In this document: piece by piece, positions 45,180 to 56,406 of the stretch | Numbering within the stretch: position 1 is the stretch's first letter | How the letters are laid out: the number at the start of each line of letters is the position of its first letter | NCBI GenBank assembly: GCA_031769625.1 | Contig: JAUIMM010000188.1 | Location: 6,823,001 to 6,887,000 of the forward strand | Reading direction: 5' to 3' | DNA: 64,000 bases | From: Taudactylus pleione | Lineage: Eukaryota; Chordata; Amphibia; Anura; Myobatrachidae | Translations under genes and position numbers: made by a program | Notes under the pieces: model-generated | What the model was told of the DNA's origin: nothing | The model's input: only the letters and a program-made list of their open reading frames with translations | Databases searched by the model: none

Positions 45180-46248
45180 GGGCCTTATTCAGCTTGGATC
45201 GCAGTTGCTAATACGCACACAATTGGCCGATTGTTACGTTCTGTGCGTGTGTATGCATGACAGTGTGCGTGTGCGAACTGGATACTGCGATCGGGACTGC
45301 AATCGCTGTGGTTACGCAGACCTATCGCAGAGTGAATGACAGGAAGTGCCGTTTGTTGGTGGTGCCGGGGGGGTGGTTGGCGAAATGCATGCGTCCCAGT
45401 GTGTTTGAATGCTGTGACAGGGGAAGCAGTATAATTTACCGCCAGCGGAAGCTCGTCAGGGGTGAAGATCCCGAATGTCCAAAGGTAAATATAAACTAAC
45501 CTAATTCTATACCCTAACCCTCCTTTAGGGGTGCCTAACCCTAACCTCCCCCCCAAGTTCCTAACCCTAACCCCCCTTTAAGTGCCTAAACCTAACGCCC
45601 CCTTCCCTGCAGCCTAACCCTAAATTCCCCGGGGGGATGCCTAACCCTAATCTCCCCCCGGGGGTGCCTAACCCTAACCCCCCCTTCCCCTAGCCTAACC
45701 CTAACGTCCCGGGCGGGGTGCCTAACCCTAAATCCCCCCCGGAGCCCCTAAACTAACCCTTCCCCCTGCGGCTGTCCGCGCCCGGCACCCGGCTTACCTT
45801 CAATCGGTAAGCCGAGTGTTGGGCTCCCGGTGTAGGGCTAATAACAGACGCCTGTAATTAGACACTTGCCAGGATTAGACAGTCGGGAAGCCGGCGTTCG
45901 GGATTACGTCCGTCGGCTTCACGACTACTTCCCATTACAGGGGCGCGCATAAATTATCCATTGCGATGTCCTACGCAGCCTGAGGCCTCATAGCGTGGCG
46001 CTGAGGTTAGCAATTTTCTGAGTAAGGTCAGCGCTTGTGCAAGTGTGCGTGAGGCTGCGATGGTACTCGACTGTACCGATGGTTTCGCAGTCTTGCTAAG
46101 GATTACGGATGTGTGTAAGGTAAAGTGGGCAGCCTTATGTAGCGCTGCGACGGCATAGCGATCGCAATGAATTAGCACACTATCGCAGTGAGACTGCGTG
46201 CATAATCGCAGCTGCGATCGCAATAGCGATCCAAGCTGAATCAGGCCC
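45180..46248. mobile_element. PIF/Harbinger-like element with internal telomere-like insert
   Basis: Long terminal repeats: GGGCCTTATTCAGCTTGGAT at the left, and ATCCAAGCTGAATCAGGCCC at the right. Flanking triplets ACT and ACA differ at one base. A CCTAACCCTAACC block at 45500-45770, bordered by GTAAGCCG / CGGCTTACC palindromes, appears to be a separate element inserted into it. Confidence 0.78.
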
Positions 46249-46251
46249 ACA

Positions 46252-46972
46252 ATTTGTAAATAAGGGTCAGGTCGGTTGTTGTGTCGCACTTGCACTGCTT
46301 TGCTCCCTGCTCATGTGCTGGACCGGTAGATGCCCTGAGAGTAATGTGGGGCCATGGCATAACCAGGCCCAGCTCCCTTTTTTTACCTCATAGAGACTGC
46401 AACCCCCTGCAGTAGCCGTAGTTCTGCCACTGGCCATGAATGTAACACACTTATTTAGGACTCTTTATGGAAGTTTTGAGACCATAGACCTCTGATCACA
46501 TGAAATCTTTGTGTACATGTTGTCTGCCTGTATAGCTGATGAACTTCAGTCAGGATTCTGGCAGCAGCTGTGGTGCAGTGGTTAATAATCCTATTGTGGA
46601 CGATGCACCCTTGTCAGTGATATTACTGCCTAGCCACGCGCGTATTACACCATATGATAACTTATGACTACAACACATGACTAGAGCATGTCATGATCAC
46701 ATGACACAGGTGTTTTCCTGACCTGGCCCATTACCACAAATATGCACCTGTATGACAGCGTATTATGCAAATTGTTAACCCTTAGGTCTTATAATGTAGG
46801 TTACGAGGTTTGTTGGAAGGAGAGAATGACTGACAGATAGCAGAATTTGGTCATGTTTCATTTTGTTATGTGTGTAGGAAGGTAAATGTAAATTATTTGT
46901 TTTTCTTTTGTTCCAGTGTTTTCTCTTTTTTTTGTTTGTTAGAGTTTTAGCTATGGGTGGGAAATAGTCACC
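46252..46972. other. Intergenic sequence with one hAT remnant
   Basis: 46355-46435 carries CATGGCATAACCAGGCCC and GTAGTTCTGCCACTG, a short remnant with hAT-like ends. The rest is unremarkable. Confidence 0.4.
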
Positions 46973-47318
46973 GTATACATTAGGGATGAGTGTGTTCGGA
47001 TTTCTGAAATCCGAACCCCCCCCGAGCCGCCCGATCCGAGTCAGGCTCGAGTTTTCCCGCCTGACTCGGATCTGAAATCGAGGCAAAACATCATCATCCC
47101 GCTGTCAGATCTCACGGGTTTTGGATTCTATAAAAGGTCCCAGCGTCTGTGGCGTTTTTAACTCCGGCTGTGGACAGTGAAGAGGGAAGGTGGGAGCTAG
47201 GGCTGGCTGGGCTGTGTTGTGTTGTGCTGCTGTTGTCCATAGGGGCTGTGTCCACTCCTCCAAAGTCCATAGGGGCTGGCTGGGCTGTGTCGTGCAGTCA
47301 GTTGTTCATAGGGGCTGT

Positions 47319-48156
47319 GGGCCTGATTTAGATCCCATAGCATAGCGCTTGCAAACGGGTCGATGGTGGGCCACTGCGCATGCGCAGCGTGCGCACTGCG
47401 CATGTGCGAGCCCCGGAGCGAGCGCAATAAGCACTCGCTCCGGCGCTCGCATCCAAAAGGGGCGACTGTCGATATTGATCGACAGCTCGCCCCGTTTGGA
47501 AGGCGGGGAGGAGGGGTGGCTGGGCAAACGGAGGCGTTCCTGCAGGAACGCCTGCCATTTGTGGGCGGCCCTACTGACATCACTCGTGATGTCAGTAGGT
47601 GGACTTCCTGCTCTATTAGAGCAGGAAGTCCACTGGGGCTTGCGGCCACGAGACCCTACCGTAAGGGTCTCGTCGCAAGCCTGATGGTCGCGATGGTCTT
47701 GACTATCGCGACCATTACCTGGCCGCTCGCATAAGCTGTGGGTGCAGGGGCGTATCTATAATGGGTGCAGGGTGTGCGGGGAACACAGGCCCCTGCGCTG
47801 TAAAACGACTGGAAAATGGCAGCGGCGGCCATTTTCCCATCGTTTGTGCATGCGCAGTACAGGGAAAATGGCCGCCGCAGCCATTTTCCCGGTGACCTGT
47901 GCATACATTATAGACTCTGGGCACACTCTAGTGCCCAGACTCTATAACTCTGGCGCTGGTCACGCACAGCTCAGGGCGGAGAGGAGGGGGCACGTGTTGG
48001 AGACTGCACAGGGGCCCCCTCCTCTCTAGAAACGCCCCTGTGTGGGTGGTCACCCACAACTATGCGAGCGGCCAGGAGGCCGCAACTTAAAAAACAAGCG
48101 CCCGCCCTGATTCAGAGCGAGCGCTCGCTTTTCGCGAGTGGCCCTGTATCAGGCCC
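47319..48156. mobile_element. PIF/Harbinger-like element nested in hAT, TSD TGT
   Basis: Starts GGGCCTGATTTAGATCCC, ends CTGTATCAGGCCC, flanked by TGT at 47316-47318 and 48157-48159. Contains ACATCACTCGTGATGTC palindromes. Carries its own hAT insertion at 47745-48040. Confidence 0.86.
47745..48040. mobile_element. hAT element, third nesting level, TSD TGTGGGTG
   Basis: Starts CAGGGGCGTATCTATAATGG, ends GAAACGCCCCTG, exact TGTGGGTG at 47737-47744 and 48041-48048. Same family as 35872-36199. The GGAAAATGGCNGC palindromes are kept. Confidence 0.94.
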
Positions 48157-48159
48157 TGT

Positions 48160-48985
48160 GTCCACTCCAAAGTTTATAGGGGCTGGCTGGGCTGTGTTGT
48201 GCACTGTCCCATAAAGGCTGTAGTCCTAAAGAGGTGCTGTAGTGTTGTCCAGAGGGTGATCTGTCCATCAGGGGTGCTCCCCCCAAGTGCAAAAAAGCCA
48301 ATATTTTTTTTCTGTTTGTGAATTGTGTGCGCAGTAGCCGCACGTGCAACAACAAAGTAGTGCCAAGCGTGCGCCTGTGTCATAAATCAAAGGCCGGCTG
48401 GTCTGTCTGTAAAGGGTGCTATAACCCCCAAAATGCACTCCAAAAAAATTAAAAAATATTTTTTTCTGTGTTTGTGAATTGTGTGCGCAGTAGCCTCACG
48501 TGCATCAACAAAGTAGCGCCAAGCGTGCGCCTGTGTTATAAAACAAGGGCCGACTGGCTCATCTGTTAAAAGGTGCTGTAACCCCCAAAGTGCAGTCCAA
48601 AAAAATTAAAAAATTATTTTCTGTGTTTGTGAATTGTGTGCGCAGTAGCCGCACGTGCATCAACAAAGGAGCAGCGCCAAGCGTGCATCTGTGTCATAAG
48701 TAAAGGGCCGGCTGGCTCATCTCTTAAAGGGTGATGTAACCAGCAAAGTGCACTCCAAACAAAATAAAAAATTCTTCTTTTCCATGTTGCGAATTGTGTG
48801 CGCTGTAGCCGTGTGTGCATCAACAAAGGAGCAGCGCCAAGCGTGCGCCTGTGTCATAAGTAAAGGGCCGGCTGGCTCATCTCTTAAAGGGTGGTGTAAC
48901 CCATAAAGTGCACTCCAAAAAAAATAAAAAATTCTTTTCTGTGTTTGTGTGCGCCTTAGCCGCACGTATATATCAATATAACATA
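48160..48985. repeat. Subterminal tandem repeats of the hAT element
   Basis: About five copies spaced 156-160 bp: GAATTGTGTGCGCAGTAGCC at about 48320, 48476, 48631 and 48791, with CCAAGCGTGCGCCTGTGTCA and AAAGTGCACTCCAAA in each. They lie directly upstream of the transposase start and may be transposase-binding repeats, as subterminal repeats are in other hAT elements (inference). Confidence 0.85.
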
Positions 48986-48986
48986 A

Positions 48987-51900
48987 ATGGAGGACCAAAC
49001 TTTGTCCGATAAAAATAACATAGGGAAAGATCAAGAACCACTTCCTCCTAGTGCTGAAGCTGCTGCCACTAGTCATAACATAGACGATAAAATGCCCATC
49101 AACGTCGTCTGCCAAGGCTGATACCCAATGTCATAGTAGAGGGCATATAAAATCCCAAATGACAAAGGGCCTGATTCAGAGCCGGACGCTATTTGCGGTC
49201 GTTCGTTCAGAAAAAAGGGGTGGCTATTCAAATGAACCGTTCGCTCTTTGCTGTCTGTTCACGCCTCTATGTCTGAACGAGCGAACAAAACTTGCGGTCG
49301 TTTTTTGGATAACTACGCCCCCTGGCCGCTCGCATATTACATCATGTCTGCTATTTATTAGATTAATCGAGTACATCGACCAGCGTATGAACTGCTCGCT
49401 ATTCTTGTGGTTGGTTTTTCCTACCACAAATTTGCGAGCAGTTCTGACTATAAAATAACCCAGTGACGTGGTCAGTGATGCTGCTGTATTAATTATGCAC
49501 ACCCATAAAACGCCCGTTTTGACCTTTAAGCACGCCGGCGTTCTGATCTCCACTCCCCGTTTTCAAGCACCTTCCCCTGTTACCACACACATACGCCTCC
49601 TCCTGTCACTCATATTAGCAGGCATTCGCTATTTAGCGAACAAATGATTTTCGGCCGCACTGTCTGGTTCGCGCATGCGTATTACGATCCGTACACATGC
49701 GCAGTTGGGCAAACATCGCTCGGAACGAACGAGCGTCCGCTTACGAGCGGCTCTGAATCAGGCCCAAAGTTCAGGAAAATGACCTTAATAAAAACATTTG
49801 AATCATCTGAAGAGAAACGTAAACTTGCCAATATGCCATTCACGACACGGAGTGGCAAGGAACGGCTAAGGTCTTTCCCTATGTTCACGACTAGTGGTTC
49901 AGCTTCACATGACGATGGAAGCCCTCCTCCCGCTACAAAAATCAAACGAGTTAAGCTGGCAAAAGCACAGCAAAGAACTGTGCGTTCTAAGAAGATATCA
50001 CAAATCCCCAAGGAGAGTCCAAGTGTGGCGGCGGTTGCGATGCCTGACCTTCCCAGCACTGGACGGGAAGAGGTGGCTCTTTCCACCATTTGCACGCCCT
50101 CTGCAAGTGCTGGAAGGAGCACCCACAGTCCACTTGCTGATATTCAAATTGAAGATGTCACTGTTGAAGTACAGCAGGATGAGGATACTGGTGTAGCTGG
50201 CGCTGAGGAGGAAGTTGGCGAGGAGGATTCTGATGGTGATGTGGTTTGTTTAAATCAGGCTCCGGGGGAGACAGTTGTTGTCCGTGGGATGAAAAAGCCC
50301 ATCGCGGTCATGCCTGGGCAGAAGACCAAACATTCCACTTCTTTGGTCTGGCAATATTTCTATCCAAATCCGGACAACAACTGTCTTGCCAAATGTACCA
50401 TATGTAAAGGTGAAATAAGTAGGGGTAGGGACGTTAACCACTTAGGAACATCCTCCCTTATACGTCACCTGCAGCGCGTTCATAAAAAGTTACTGTAAAG
50501 TTCAGAAACTTTGGCTAAGACCGTAAGCAGTCCAGGGACACCTAAATCCCTTTGTCCTGTTGTATCCAAGCGCCTGTAAACCACACCGTCAACTCCCTCC
50601 TCGTCAATTTCCTCCTTAGTCAGGATCGGAAGTAGTCCTGCAGGCCATGTCACTGGCATGACTGACTCTCCTATCCGGGATTCCTCCGGAGGATCCGGCA
50701 TTGCTACGCCTACTGCTGCCGCTGCTGCTGTTGCTGCTGGGAGTCGTTCATCATCCCAGAGAGGAAGTAGGAACACCACTACTTTTACTAAACAATTGAC
50801 CCTCCAACAGTGTCCTTAGCGAGGAGGATGAAGCACAACAGCAGTCATCCTGAAGCAAAATGGATAACTGAGGCCTTGAATGCTATGTTGGTGTTAGACG
50901 TGCGTTCAGTATCCGCCATTAGTGCAGTGGGATTTAGACAATTGATGGAGGTAGTGTGTCCCCGGTACCAAATCCTGTCTAGATTCCACTTCACTAGGCA
51001 GACGTTAGCGAGAATGTACAGAGACGTCAGAAAAAGTGTCCTCAGTGTCCTAAAAAATGCGGTTGTACCCAATGTCCACTTAACCACGGACATGTGGACA
51101 AGTGGAACAAGGCAGACTAAGGACTATATGACTGTGAAAGCCCACTGGGTAGATGTATCGCCTTACGCAGCAACAACAGCAGCGTCACCAGTAGCAGCAG
51201 CTCAGAAACGCCAGCTCGTTCCAAGGCAGGCTACGCTGTGTATCACCGGTTTCAGTAAGAGTCACAGCCGACAACCTCTTAGAGAAACTTAGGGAAATCA
51301 TCGCCCAGTGGCTTACCCCACTTAGACTCTCCTGGGGATTTGTGATATCTGACAACGCCACCAATATTGTGGTGTTGTCAGATATCACATCTGGGCAAAT
51401 TCCAGCACGTCCCATGTTTTGCTCACACAATAAATTTGGTGGTGCAGAATTTTCTGAAAAATGACAGGGGCAAGCAAGAGACGCTTTGGGTGGGCCGAAA
51501 AATTTCTGGCCACTTTCACAGCGACTGCGTGCCAAATACTGGAGCGCCAGCAAACACTCTTGAACCTGCCCCGCCATCACCTGAAGCAAGAGGTTCAGAC
51601 GCGGTGCAACTCAACCCTCTATATGCTTCAGTGGATGGAGCAGCAGCAAAAGGCCATTCAAGCCTATACATCCACCTATGACATAGGCAAAGGAGGGTGT
51701 ATGCACCTGACTCAAGCGCAGTGGAGAATGATTTCTGTGTTGTGCAAGGTTCTCCAGCCCTTCGAACTTGCCACACGTGAAGTCAGTTCAGACACTGCCA
51801 GCTTGATTCAGGTCATTCCCCTCATCAGGCTTTTGCAGAAGCAGCTGGAGAAAATGAAGGAGGAGCCAAGACGGAGTGATTCCGCTTGGCATGTGGGATT

Positions 51901-52608
51901 TGTGGATGAAGCCCTTCATTCACTTTGCCAGGATTCAAGGGTGGTCAATCTGTTGAAATCAGACCACTAAATTTTGGCCACCGTGCTCGATCCTAAGTTT
52001 AAAGCCTATGTGGTGTCTCTCTTTCCGGCCGACACAAGCTTGCAGAGGTGCAAAGACCTGCTGGTGAAAACACTGTCAGCTGAAGTAGAACGTGACATGT
52101 CAACAGCTCCTTCTTAATTTTCTCCCGCAACTGGGGCTGCCAGGAAACAACTTATGTATCCTAAGCAACCCACTGGCCGTGATGCAGGGCAGGCAGGACC
52201 AAGTTTGGACATCTGGTCCGGACTGAAGGACCTGGCAACAATTTCTGACATATCTACTGTCACTGCATATGATACTGTCACCATTGACAGAATGATGGAG
52301 GATTACATCGGTGACAGCATCCAAGTGGGCATGTCAGACAGTCCGTACCTTTACTGGCAGGAAAAAGAGGCAATTTGGAGGCCCCTGTACAAACTGTCTC
52401 TATTTTTCCTGAGTTGCCCCCCCTCCATTGTGTACTCCGAAAGAGTGTTTAGTGCAGTTGGGAACTTTGTTAGCGAAAGGCGTAGGAGTTTACTTCCACA
52501 AAATGTGGAGAAGATAATGTTCATCAAAATGAATTATCAATTCTTCCAGGGAGACCAGCCTCCAGAACGTACAGAGGGACCTGTGGTGGTGGATTCCAGT
52601 GGGGACTA
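48987..52608 (+). pseudogene. hAT transposase with BED zinc finger (ZBED-like), broken
   Basis: The likely start is ATG at 48987. A frameshift follows near 49100, and a Harbinger-like element (49167-49765) interrupts the coding sequence. The frame resumes at EKRKLANM (about 49815). A BED-type finger lies at about 50330-50490 (WQYF, CTIC, H-x5-H). Further downstream are TTDMWTS (about 51085), CFAHTINLVVQ (about 51420), TRCNSTLYML where W is usual after R (about 51600), LATVLDPKFK (about 51975) and the C-terminal dimerisation motif SERVFSAVGNF (about 52437). Stops and frame changes at about 50499, 51290, 51970 and 52115 show it is dead. Order and motifs are those of vertebrate hAT/ZBED transposases. 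Confidence 0.9.
49167..49765. mobile_element. PIF/Harbinger-like element inserted in transposase, TSD AAA
   Basis: Starts GGGCCTGATTCAGAGCCGG, ends GGCTCTGAATCAGGCCC, with AAA at 49164-49166 and 49766-49768. Removing it joins the two sides of the transposase reading frame, which confirms the boundaries. Interior has GCGGTCGTTCG motifs. Confidence 0.9.
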
Positions 52609-52863
52609 ATTACTACTCTGTGAGGATGAGGATGTACACAACACTGAAGAGGGTGAGGAATCGGTGAATGAGGAGGATGAGGACGACATCTTGCCTCCGT
52701 AGAGCCAGTTTGTGCAGGGACAGATTAATTGCCAGCTTGCTTTGTGGGGGCACAAACGAACCAATCATTTCAGCCACAGTCGTGTGGCAGACCCTGGCGC
52801 TGAAATTATTGGTTTGTTAAAGTGTGCATGTCCTGTTTATACAACATAAGGGTGGGTCGAAGG

Positions 52864-53263
52864 CATACTTGCCAACTCTCCCTCATTGTCAGGGAGACTC
52901 CCTAAAAGAGTAGCAATCTCCCTGTCTCCCTGAAGAGTCTAGCAATCTCCCTGATTGCAGCATACCCCCATTATGTAGCTGTTATATTAAAATAAACAGA
53001 GATATACATTCAAATAGGATAATTAGTACAATTTCACTGCATTGGTTGTAAGTCACAATGATCCCTATGGCTACATGCATTTTCTGAAAAGTATCAGTAT
53101 GTTTTCATCTACTGACTGCATTTGGGCTCATTTACATTTGGATGTAAGTCAATTATAGGATACGCCTCTCAGATGCAGCAGTACACGCCCACTTTACCGC
53201 CGCTCTCATAGGTGTTGCTTTCACAATCTCCCTGAAATGCTTTTTCAAAAGTAGGCAAGTATG
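52864..53263. mobile_element. hAT non-autonomous element, TSD GTCGAAGG/GTCGGAGG
   Basis: Ends CATACTTGCCAACTCTCCC and AAAGTAGGCAAGTATG; flanking 8-mers at 52856-52863 and 53264-53271 match at 7 of 8. Tandem AGCAATCTCCCTG blocks near the left. An inverted part-copy is at 57121-57260. Confidence 0.88.
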
Positions 53264-53842
53264 GTCGGAGGGCCCAAGGACAATTCCATCTTGCACCTCT
53301 TTTTTTTCTTTGCAATATGTACTGTTTGGGGCCTAGTTTTTCAAACTGCCATCCTGTCTCCCACTGCAGTGTCACTCCTAGATGGGCCACGTGTTTGTGC
53401 CGCCCACTTGTGTCGCTTAGCATAGTCATCCAGCTACCTCGGTGCCACCTTTTGGACTAAAAACAATATTGTGAGGTGTGAGGTGTTCAGAATAGACTGG
53501 AAATGAGTGGAAATTATTGTTATGGAGGTAATAATAGCATAGGAGCAGAAAAACCCACAAATTATGTGATTTTAGCTGTTTTTATACTTTTTTTTTTTTT
53601 TTTAAATACAGATCCAAAACACAAAACCCAGAACCCAAAACACGGAAGCGTGGTTTTGGCAAAACCAATCCAGATCCAAAGCACGAAGAAAGATCCAGAT
53701 CCAAAACCAAAACACGAAAAGTGGCCGGTGCACACCCCTAGTATACATGTAGTATTTGCTGATACCTGGCCATACTGTAAATGCCACTAGAGACAGTTCT
53801 GCCAGCTGTTATTGAACAAGCACAATAGCACGCTGACACTTT

Positions 53843-54240
53843 GGACCTCATTCAGAGCCGCTCACAAAAAGCGAGCGCTCGTTCTGAATCAGGGCGGCCG
53901 TTTTTTTTTTTTTAGCCGGCCTCCTGGCCGCTTTTGCGAGCGGCCAGGTAATGACAAGACCCTTGTGGTAGGGTCTCAGCAATCGCAATGCCAAGTGGAC
54001 TTCCAGCTCTAAAAGAGCAGGAAGCTCACTACTGACATCATGAGTGATGTCAGTAGGGCCGCCCACAAACGGTAGACGTTCCTTCAGCCGCCCCCGTTTG
54101 TAGCGATACCCGGAGCAAGTGAATTTCTCACTCGCTCCGGGGCTTGCGCATGTGCGCGGCACGCGCGGTGCGTGCGCAGTGCCCCACCATCGACCCGCTT
54201 GCGAGCACATAGCGCTTGCGAGCTGGTCTGAATGAGGGCC
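53843..54240. mobile_element. PIF/Harbinger-like element, TSD TTT/TTA
   Basis: Starts GGACCTCATTCAGAGCC, ends GGTCTGAATGAGGGCC. Flanking triplets TTT and TTA differ at one base. Shares GCGAGCGCTCG and CTGACATCATGAGTGATGTC with the other copies. Confidence 0.78.
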
Positions 54241-54780
54241 TTAGCTTTTCCAAATTATGACATATTGATTCTTAGGGGGGAATCCAAATGCGGGAGATAA
54301 ATGTAATAATCTCTGCGGCGCGGGGTTTTGCTATTCAATTAGGGAAATGAGAAAGGGAATTATAGAAATCATCGCGTCTCTTTTCTCGCACCTCCAGAGC
54401 ATATCTGATTTTCCTGAAATCGTTAATTTTAGAAAATATCAGCGGAACCTGCTCTGGGACCCCGGCGCACCCCCTCTGAGGACTAATTAAGCATTTGGAA
54501 ATTTCCAATTAGCTTAATTAGTCCTTAATTATTTACCTTCCGAAGTGGTGTCTTCTGCATCCAGAGTCGGGAGCCGGTTCTTCTGCAGCAAGGTGAGTAT
54601 GTGAGTGTGTTTGTGGGTGTACGTATGTATGAGTGTGTGGGCATGAGTGAGTGTGAGTGTTTTCACCCCTGTAGCCGGCACTGGGAGAACTACATCTGCC
54701 AGCAGCCCTTGCACCTCCCAGCAGCCCCCGGTGCCTCCCAGCAGCCCCCTCCCCAGTGAGATGGAGGGGAGGCCCAGATG

Positions 54781-56406
54781 CAGTGACGGTTCTAGGGGTG
54801 GGCTAACAGGGCCGTCGCCCGGAGCGCCGGCCCCTAGAGGGCGCCACTGAGTCCCCAGGAGAGAGGGAAAAAAAAAATCTCTGAAAAAAAAACAAAACAG
54901 CGCTGCTTTCCCCCCCACTAGCCACCACCGCAGGGAGGCTGCATTTGCAGGGCGCCCACTGATATTTGTTATCAGCATGCACCCGGCTCCCTCGCTGCAG
55001 CGGCAGCCAAAAGCCAGAGCTCACTCCTGAGCTCCAGCTTCCGGCAGAGAGCACTATGGGAGGGACGTAATGACATAATGATGTGTCTCCCATAGATACG
55101 TGGTGGAGCCGCAGTCGGACCGGACAGCAGCGGACGCAGGAGCGGGGCTTAAGGTAAGTATTGTGTTTGTATTTTAATTGTTTTTTTGTTTTTTTTCAGA
55201 AGCACCAGCACTGGGGGCATGGCTATAGGGGCATGGCTATAGGGGGCATGTCTATAGGGGGGCATGGCTATAGGGGGGCATTACTACTGGGGGCATGGCT
55301 ATAGGGGGACATTACTATTGGGGGCATTACAACAGGGGGCATTACTACTGGGGGCACATCTATAGGGGGGGCACTACTCTATGGGACATTACCAAAGGGG
55401 GCATTAACACTGTGGGCATTACCACTGCGGGCACTACTAATGAGGGCACTACTACTGGGGTCATTGTGTAAGGGGCACTACTACTGTGGGCATTATATTA
55501 GGGGCACTACTACTGTGGGCCTTGTGTATAAGGGGCACTAGTTTGGGCATTGTGTAAAAGGGGCACCACTGTGTGTCATAACATGAATAAGGGACTTCTG
55601 TGTGGCGTAATTCAAATTGGGGATAATGTATTATAAAGGGAATTACTGTGTGTGGCAGCACAATGTATTATACAGGACATTACTGCGTGTGGCATAATGT
55701 ATTATACAGGGCATTACTGCGTGTGGCATAATGTGTTATACAGGTTATTAGTGCGTGTGGCATAATGTGTTATACAGGGCATTACTGCGTGTGGCATAAT
55801 GTGTTATACAGGGCATTACTGCGTGTGGCATAATGTGTTATAAAGGCCATTATTGCGTGTGGCATAATGTGTTATAAAGGGCATTACTGCGTGTGGCATA
55901 ATGTGTTATAAAGGCCATTACTGTGTGTGGCATAATGTGTTATAAAGGCTATTACTGCGTGTGGCATAATGTGTTATAAAGGGCATTACTGCATGTGGCA
56001 TAATGTGTTATAAAGGGCATTACTGCGTGTGGCATAATGTGTTATAAAGGGCATTACTGCGTGTGGCATAATGTGTTATACAGGGCATTACATGTGGCAT
56101 AATGTGTTATAAAGGGCATTACTGTGTAAGACATACTGTGTAAGATGCATTACTGCACATGGTAATTATTCGCCATGAGGGGAGAGCTTGGGGTCCAGCA
56201 CCTTCGTAAGTGCTGGGCACGCCTCACAGTGTGATGAATTGGGGGTGTTTCCGCAAGGACACGCCCCCTTTCCGGAAGTGCTCGCGCTTTCAGCACGTGC
56301 AGAGGAACGCCATCTAAAAAGTTATTTTTTTCTTTTTAGGAGGAGGGGGGGGGGACGCAACTGGGAACTTTCGCCCTAAGCTCCGCAATGTCTAGAACCG
56401 GCCCTG
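54781..56406. mobile_element. hAT element with internal minisatellites, TSD CCCAGATG
   Basis: Starts CAGTGACGGTTCTAGGGG, ends TCTAGAACCGGCCCTG, exact CCCAGATG at 54773-54780 and 56407-56414. Contains a GC-rich module ending in AAGGTAAGT (55152), then GGGGCATGGCTATAG repeats and a 34-bp array (55620-56130). No transposase. Confidence 0.93.
55620..56130. repeat. 34-bp minisatellite within hAT
   Basis: Units of GCATTACTGCGTGTGGCATA plus ATGTGTTATAAAGG, about 14 copies. Confidence 0.9.

Larger units (their letters stand above)
46981..53740 (+). mobile_element. Autonomous-type hAT element (decayed), TSD GTATACAT, four nested insertions
   Basis: Perfect 8-bp duplications GTATACAT at 46973-46980 and 53741-53748. 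Ends TAGGGATGAGTGTGTTCGG and GGCCGGTGCACACCCCTA. It carries subterminal tandem repeats (about 157-bp spacing, 48160-48985), a BED-finger hAT transposase pseudogene (48987-52608) and a 3' tail of AAAACAC/AGATCCA repeats. Nested: 47319-48156 (itself holding 47745-48040), 49167-49765 and 52864-53263. Removing these and their TSDs leaves about 4.9 kb, a normal hAT length. Confidence 0.94.

Noticed and set aside
49644..49765. N-terminal part of the transposase open frame starting at 49644
   Set aside because: This stretch belongs to the inserted Harbinger-like element; the real N-terminal coding lies upstream of 49164.
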